A stretch of DNA of 9,955 nt, taken from assembly GCA_900770445.1 (NCBI GenBank), contig CAAGKO010000070.1, forward strand, positions 1 through 9,955. The letters run 5' to 3'. Below the pieces are notes generated by a model, which saw nothing but the letters and a program-made list of their open reading frames with translations, was not told the DNA's origin and ran no database searches. The translations under genes were made by a program, and so were the position numbers. The stretch is from an uncultured Oribacterium sp. Its GTDB lineage: Bacteria; Bacillota; Clostridia; Lachnospirales; Lachnospiraceae. Positions within the stretch are counted from its first letter, which is position 1. Every line of letters begins with the position of its first letter. This document shows, in pieces, positions 6,250 through 9,955 of this stretch.

Positions 6250-8771
6250 CACAGAACACCGCAGCAGAAAACACATCTGATGTGGAAAATTCCGAGATCA
6301 CCGGCACAGCTGCGGGTGACGCTCAGAGTTCGGTCACGAGCATCGAACGCCCATCGCAGTCGGATACAGTAGAGATGCTTCCTGGAACGCCTGCGCAGAA
6401 CGGACTGATTCCGAAGGAGGATACGGACAATGCAGGCTCTTCGGAGTCGGGCACTTCCTCACCAGAGGCTGGTACCGCAAGCGGTACGAGTGATTTCACG
6501 ACGGGAGAAAGTGGAACAGCCGGCACATCTACAGGCACATCCGATACCACAGGAACGACATCCGGCGCGACGGATGAAACCGGTGCAAGCGGAAACACGG
6601 CAGCCAGTACCTCAGGTTCTGTCGATACGACAGGCGCAGCCGATACGTCGACAGATGCAACAGGTACGTCGAATGGCCCTACCGGTACCGCGACGGAAAC
6701 GACCGACACAAGTACGGAGACGGGTACGGACGAGATCAAAGAGCCGGATTACACGCTGGCGTACGATAAGGAAACGAAACATTTTAATATTACGTTCAAC
6801 ATCCAGGACGGCGCAGAAGGTGATCAGACCATCGAACTCAGCAAGGTGAACGACGCCGTAGCGAAGTTTGGCGAAAGCAAGGTGGATGAATGGCTTGCAA
6901 CGGAAGATGGTCAGAAATGGTACAATAATCATATAGGTTACTGGCTTTACGAAGCTCCAGAGTCCTGTACAGTCCCTGTTGATAATCTCGAGTTTAAAGT
7001 TACCTTTTCAGTGGATGAGAAGGGGTACCTTCAGCGTCAGATTGTTATGGCACCTCTGCCGGGCGATATCACCACATTTGATATAACCGTAAGCAACGGT
7101 TCGAAGCATACATACGTCTACAAGGATGGTAGCCTGACGGTTGCGACAGCGAAGCTTCCGGAAAATCCGGATCCGAATGCAGTGACCGGCTTCGATGGCC
7201 AAAAATTACCGGATGTTATCGCTGGGAATACAGTTGCGATTTTTTACAGCGCCGACCCTGACATCCATGGCTGCATGGAAGATTTGATTGATAAGTTGGG
7301 ATTCCAGCGTAACATGGGCGTAAGTGGTGTTAAGAATGCCGTTGATCGTTATGTTATGGAACATTATCACAAGGATACGGATCCTAACGATGATAAGGCA
7401 TTATCGCGTGCATACGATGCATACATCCTTGATTATTACAACACAAAAGATCACACATCGTATACAAGCGTTGCTGAGCTCCTTGAGCATAATGATGAAG
7501 CGCTGAAGGATTTAAATAAGACAGGTCCGAAGGAACTTCATACAATCTCCTTCGATTCTCCAACCTACTATAATTATTTTTATAAGTATGTTCTGAATCT
7601 GAAGGCAGGTGATCCTGCGGAACTCGAAAAGTTCAAGAATGATGTTGGAGTTGAGTGGAAAACGAAGGGTAACGATCTGTCCATCGGCGACTACATGTAC
7701 GATAAGCTGAATTCGACGGAAGGCGCGTGGGATAAGGCGAACAGCTACTTTAACACGCTGCTGTCGAAGGGCCTGACGAAGGATGAGGCGACGTGGGCAG
7801 CATTTGCACTCGCGGTCAACATCGATGGCAACCTCTGCAACAACAACAGCCAGAACAAACCGCTCGACTGGTATGCGTCCATGGTGCTGAAGCAGACCGA
7901 TGGTAACCTCAAGCTGCAGAAGGTGGATGAGCAGGGCAATGTCATCGGCGCAGATGGTAAGGATGAAAACCAGACATCCTTCTATCTCTGGTACAAGGAT
8001 ACCGAGACGGACAAGGATGGTAATCAGCAGGATGTAACCAAGTATTGCGTTTACACGAAGCCGCAGTATGAGACTGTGACGAAGCCTGACGGCACCACAG
8101 AGCAGAAGCTTGTCAAGGATGGCTATTATGGCTGGGTGGATTATGATCCTGAAAATAAGAAGATGGATTATACGATCAGCACGACGAACGGCACACTCAA
8201 CATCGACTATGCACTGCTGGAAGGCATGGTCTACTACATGAAGGAGAAGGTGGCCCCTGCCGGATATGACGTCGATACGAAGATTCACGTCCTCTGTGAT
8301 GAAGCGACCTATCAGGAGATGTCGAAGAAGGTCGACGGCAAGGAAACCACGGAAGTGGTCAACCCGGCAACCGGCGAAAAGAGCATCGTCACCTATATGG
8401 GCTCCATCAAGGGTGGCGAAACCCTCGAAGTAAACTTCGTCGATAAGAAAACCTCCTCGAATCCGGGTGGCGGCTCAAGCGGTGGCAGCTCAAGTGGCGG
8501 CGGTAGCCATTCCGATCCGAGCGGAACACCTTCGATTGCGGAAACCACTCCGGAAGGCCAGGTTCTCGGCGTAAGCAGAACACCAGCGGCTACGTCTACG
8601 TCTTCACCAGCTCCGGTAACCGGCAGAGTCCTCGGCGCATCCCGCAGACCGCAGACCGGTGACGAAAGCAACATGCACACCTATGGCGCCATCTTCTTCG
8701 GAGGCGTCGTACTCCTCGCTGCATGGGGCGTGACCTTCAAGAAGAAAAAAAGACGCGCGAACGAAGCGTGA
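6240..8771 (+). CDS. Sortase-anchored surface protein, main part (SpaA/Cna-B-like domain, RPQTG anchor)
   Basis: 843 codons of a cell-wall surface protein lacking its own signal peptide; it continues the 6055 frame across the G8 tract, and a true start at GTG 6240 is unlikely. Residues about 65-167 are a Thr/Ser/Gly/Ala-rich stalk. About 168-554 is a region I cannot assign. About 555-740 resembles a SpaA/Cna-B pilin-type domain: NLKLQKVD at its start with a possible isopeptide Lys, and YYMKEKVAPAGYDV near its end with the matching Glu. A Gly/Ser linker follows (about 741-762). The tail carries VLGVSR, then VLGASRRPQTGD (RPQTG at 803-807), a membrane helix (YGAIFFGGVVLLAAWGV) and a KKKKRR stop-transfer, a standard sortase sorting signal. 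Codon choice shifts inside the gene, suggesting a mosaic. The likely role is adhesion or matrix interaction; the ligand is unknown. Confidence 0.88.
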   Translation: MELTQNTAAENTSDVENSEITGTAAGDAQSSVTSIERPSQSDTVEMLPGTPAQNGLIPKEDTDNAGSSESGTSSPEAGTASGTSDFTTGESGTAGTSTGTSDTTGTTSGATDETGASGNTAASTSGSVDTTGAADTSTDATGTSNGPTGTATETTDTSTETGTDEIKEPDYTLAYDKETKHFNITFNIQDGAEGDQTIELSKVNDAVAKFGESKVDEWLATEDGQKWYNNHIGYWLYEAPESCTVPVDNLEFKVTFSVDEKGYLQRQIVMAPLPGDITTFDITVSNGSKHTYVYKDGSLTVATAKLPENPDPNAVTGFDGQKLPDVIAGNTVAIFYSADPDIHGCMEDLIDKLGFQRNMGVSGVKNAVDRYVMEHYHKDTDPNDDKALSRAYDAYILDYYNTKDHTSYTSVAELLEHNDEALKDLNKTGPKELHTISFDSPTYYNYFYKYVLNLKAGDPAELEKFKNDVGVEWKTKGNDLSIGDYMYDKLNSTEGAWDKANSYFNTLLSKGLTKDEATWAAFALAVNIDGNLCNNNSQNKPLDWYASMVLKQTDGNLKLQKVDEQGNVIGADGKDENQTSFYLWYKDTETDKDGNQQDVTKYCVYTKPQYETVTKPDGTTEQKLVKDGYYGWVDYDPENKKMDYTISTTNGTLNIDYALLEGMVYYMKEKVAPAGYDVDTKIHVLCDEATYQEMSKKVDGKETTEVVNPATGEKSIVTYMGSIKGGETLEVNFVDKKTSSNPGGGSSGGSSSGGGSHSDPSGTPSIAETTPEGQVLGVSRTPAATSTSSPAPVTGRVLGASRRPQTGDESNMHTYGAIFFGGVVLLAAWGVTFKKKKRRANEA

Positions 8772-8816
8772 TATGCGAGAGAAGTCAGTGGCATATACGA
8801 GATGTAATGCGCGATG

Positions 8817-8855
8817 AAAAACAGAGCCTCCGGATACCGGAGGCTCTGCGTTTTT
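8817..8855. terminator. Rho-independent terminator of the surface-protein gene
   Basis: A perfect 12-base GC-rich stem (8822-8833 with 8837-8848), loop ATA, followed by CG and five T on the plus strand. Five A precede it, so on the minus strand it could also end transcripts from the decayed cyclophilin fragment. It is 50 bases after the surface-protein stop codon. Confidence 0.9.
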
Positions 8856-8866
8856 AATGATATGAT

Positions 8867-8942
8867 TTACTCCTCGACCGTAACCTTCGTCATGGTGACG
8901 GCGACTAAAGGAGCATCCTGCCAGCCGGTTGGGGGTGGAAGC
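8867..8942 (-). pseudogene. 3' remnant of a second cyclophilin gene
   Basis: The minus strand encodes TGWQDAPLVAVTMTKVTVEE and a stop, the same C-terminus as the intact isomerase at 5304 except Val to Leu. With a few bases past the stop included, about 72 of 78 aligned bases agree (8864-8942 against 5301-5378). One extra base in the run at 8931-8935 breaks the frame just upstream, and similarity ends abruptly after 8942, so no start, catalytic FHR or SQFFI motif remains. The remnant lies in the same orientation as the intact gene, so the two form direct repeats around the surface-protein gene. Confidence 0.85.
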
Positions 8943-9027
8943 CGTCGTCCACATGATATCCTCGAATCCTTAGCTCATTGTGGATGATATTCTCCATCAA
9001 ATGCGTTTCTTCAATAACACATCCTCT

Positions 9028-9065
9028 ATTCCGAAAACAGGTGCAGATGCACCTCATTTCGGAAT
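9028..9065. repeat. Long palindromic hairpin in gene-poor DNA
   Basis: Nested inverted repeat: ATTCCGAAA (9028-9036) pairs with TTTCGGAAT (9057-9065), a two-by-two internal loop AC/CA follows, then AGGTGCA (9039-9045) pairs with TGCACCT (9048-9054) around a GA centre. No T-run follows on either strand, so it does not look like an ordinary terminator. No gene is recognised in 8943-9136 around it. Confidence 0.75.
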
Positions 9066-9136
9066 AAGTGCATCGTAAATTAACGTCTGGATACAGCTCC
9101 GGTTTCCCAGCTTCTTTCGGCTTTCTAAGCGCATCC

Positions 9137-9330
9137 ATGGTGCTGACAATGCCTGCCATTTCATTTGCACAGGAATTCACAAATGAAACAGTAACCGTAA
9201 AAGGCGACGAGGTTCAAGATAATGTTGTTGAAGCTAAGGATGCAAATGTAACGGTTAATGGTTCACTTTCCCATAATACAGATGGTGACTCTATAATTGC
9301 TGACAGCTCTACTGTTACAGTGAATAAGTT
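9137..9330 (+). pseudogene. Truncated start of a secreted protein
   Basis: The plus strand reads MVLTMPAISFAQEF followed by about 50 residues with alternating hydrophobic/polar segments such as ETVTVKGDE, ANVTVNGSLS and DSSTVTVN. The first part resembles the end of a signal peptide with an SFA cut site, and the repeats resemble beta-solenoid or surface proteins. The basic N-terminal end of a signal peptide is missing, there is no convincing ribosome site, and the coding pattern ends where the repeat array begins near 9331 (the frame stops at 9368). It is best read as a gene fragment cut on both sides. The family is not recognised. Confidence 0.4.
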
Positions 9331-9555
9331 TCTGGAATTTTCACGATCCATTGAATTATCCTTGCTGTGACATTAGGTGATTTTCGCAATCCTTTGAAAT
9401 TCGGCCTCCATGCCATTAGTTTTTTCTGGAATTCTCACAGAACCATCGATATCCTTCATCGTGACATTATCGACGTTTCGCAAACTGCCTGAATTCTGGA
9501 TTTATGCCATTAAGCTTTTTCACAGACCTGTTTTAAACTTCGGGTGTGACATTAT
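9331..9555 (-). repeat. Left block of degenerate ~42-base repeats (minus orientation)
   Basis: On the minus strand the core TAATGTCAC (or TAATGGCAT) recurs with its plus-strand position at 9546, 9504, 9461, 9410 and 9367, that is every 42, 43, 51 and 43 bases. Each core is followed after about 21 variable bases by TGYGAAAA-like sequence, as in TGTGAAAAAGC, TGCGAAACG, TGTGAGAATTCC, TGCGAAAATCACC and CGTGAAAATTCC. Two units together give a visible ~94-base higher repeat (from 9331 and from 9425). Confidence 0.7.
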
Positions 9556-9613
9556 ATTTCGGCTCTCGAAGTCGGAAAATACCCTGTTTTTCAGAGTTAT
9601 CCAGACTTTGACA

Positions 9614-9780
9614 TAAAGTCACTTGTTTTAAAACAGGGGTCTTTGTGTCAAAAACCGGGAATTCACTCATGGATTGCCTTCGGATATTTCGGTGAGATAA
9701 TGTCACAAGCTTCTGTAAAGCGGAGTCTGCGAAAATACCTAATGTCATCCAATCAGAAATCAATGATTTTGCGAAAAAAG
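9614..9780 (+). repeat. Right block of the same ~42-base repeats (plus orientation)
   Basis: The same unit on the other strand, with cores at 9614 (TAAAGTCAC), 9659 (weak), 9698 (TAATGTCAC) and 9740 (TAATGTCAT), followed by TGCGAAAATACC at 9729-9740 and TGCGAAAAAAGC at about 9770-9781. The outermost parts of the two blocks, 9338-9390 and 9777-9725, are imperfect inverted repeats of each other sharing TGACATTAGGT and ATTTTCGCA. No transposase frame lies between the blocks. Confidence 0.7.
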
Positions 9781-9845
9781 CAGAACAGGGAGTGCCCCGG
9801 AGGACCGGCAACAGAAGCCATACGGAAAGACCGTGTGAAATCAAG

Positions 9846-9955
9846 CCGGGTCCCCTTAGCGGCACTTGGTACTATTATCCTTAGCACCCTCTGCAACGCT
9901 GAGTTTTCATAAAGAAAACTCAGTGATTGCAGAGGGCCTAGTGCCGCTTAGGGTC
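9846..9955. repeat. Large imperfect inverted repeat at window end
   Basis: Three stacked arms: CTGAGTTTTC (9899-9908) with 9914-9923 around a five-base loop, CCCTCTGCAA (9887-9896) with 9927-9936, and AGCGGCACT (9858-9866) with 9940-9948. Short internal loops and a ~20-base bulge on the left arm separate them. The outer arm also partly matches 9791-9808, allowing an alternative fold. The structure may continue past the window. No gene is recognised in 9781-9955. Confidence 0.7.

Larger units (their letters stand above)
9331..9780. mobile_element. Possible relic of an insertion element with multi-repeat ends
   Basis: Two blocks of the same repeat point away from a centre near 9560-9625 and end in ~53-base imperfect inverted repeats. 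Several IS families, notably IS21-type, carry multiple transposase-binding repeats at both ends, and from memory some include AAAATGTCA-like words. The arrangement fits an element whose transposase genes have been lost and whose ends are now fused. The left boundary coincides with the break in the secreted-protein fragment. Family assignment is a hypothesis. Confidence 0.35.

Noticed and set aside
7512..8288. Minus-strand open frame opposite the surface-protein gene
   Set aside because: It is antisense to the SpaA/Cna-B-like region, which has clear family motifs, and has no start context. It also lacks membrane or domain organisation of its own.
5301..8942. Integrative element using the cyclophilin 3' end as attachment site
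   Set aside because: In such insertions the displaced 3' fragment lies beyond the gene's 3' end. Here the fragment lies on the 5' side of the intact gene, and no integrase is present between the copies.
9331..9780. CRISPR array
   Set aside because: The repeats are degenerate, change orientation midway, and have no constant repeat with unique spacers of equal length. No cas genes are present.
9533..9912. Overlapping open frames on both strands (minus 9533-9865, plus 9643-9912)
   Set aside because: Both run through the repeat array and the terminal inverted repeat, overlap each other antisense, and show no domain, ribosome site or coding bias.

Overview
The window looks like chromosomal DNA from a Gram-positive Bacillota (Firmicutes), probably a gut or oral member of Clostridia/Lachnospiraceae or Erysipelotrichia. 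This is inferred from strong GGAGG ribosome sites, a sortase-anchored surface protein with a SpaA/Cna-B-like domain and an RPQTG anchor, a zinc-site ROK fructokinase, and a 2-hydroxycarboxylate transporter. The genus cannot be fixed from the sequence alone.

Left edge (1-840): the C-terminal ATPase half of an ABC exporter on the + strand, cut by the window start. It ends at a strong bidirectional hairpin terminator shared with the gene facing it.

Metabolic block (839-5064, all - strand): read in transcription order, a LysR-type regulator with its own terminator, then a likely three-gene operon of 2-hydroxycarboxylate (citrate/malate type) transporter, serine alpha/beta hydrolase and ROK sugar kinase. 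The three operon genes lie 15 to 33 bases apart and each has a strong Shine-Dalgarno. For two of them the SD shows that the start lies a few codons inside the longest frame. A plausible reading is uptake of an organic acid or ester, ester cleavage, and phosphorylation of a sugar product under LysR control; the substrate is unknown.

Middle (5253-8855): a cyclophilin-type prolyl isomerase (- strand) is divergent from a large sortase-anchored surface protein (+ strand). The surface protein is split by a run of eight G just after its signal-peptide segment. One more G would restore a continuous frame of about 905 codons, which makes it a strong candidate for phase variation by slipped-strand mispairing (or a sequencing error).

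Right edge (8856-9955): a gene-poor zone of debris. It holds a frameshifted 3' fragment of a second cyclophilin gene about 92% identical to the intact one, a long palindromic hairpin, the truncated start of a secreted protein, and an array of about nine degenerate ~42-base repeats in two opposite-facing blocks around 9560-9625 that looks like the fused ends of a decayed insertion element. A long imperfect inverted repeat runs to the window end. This suggests repeated insertion and recombination next to the surface-protein gene.
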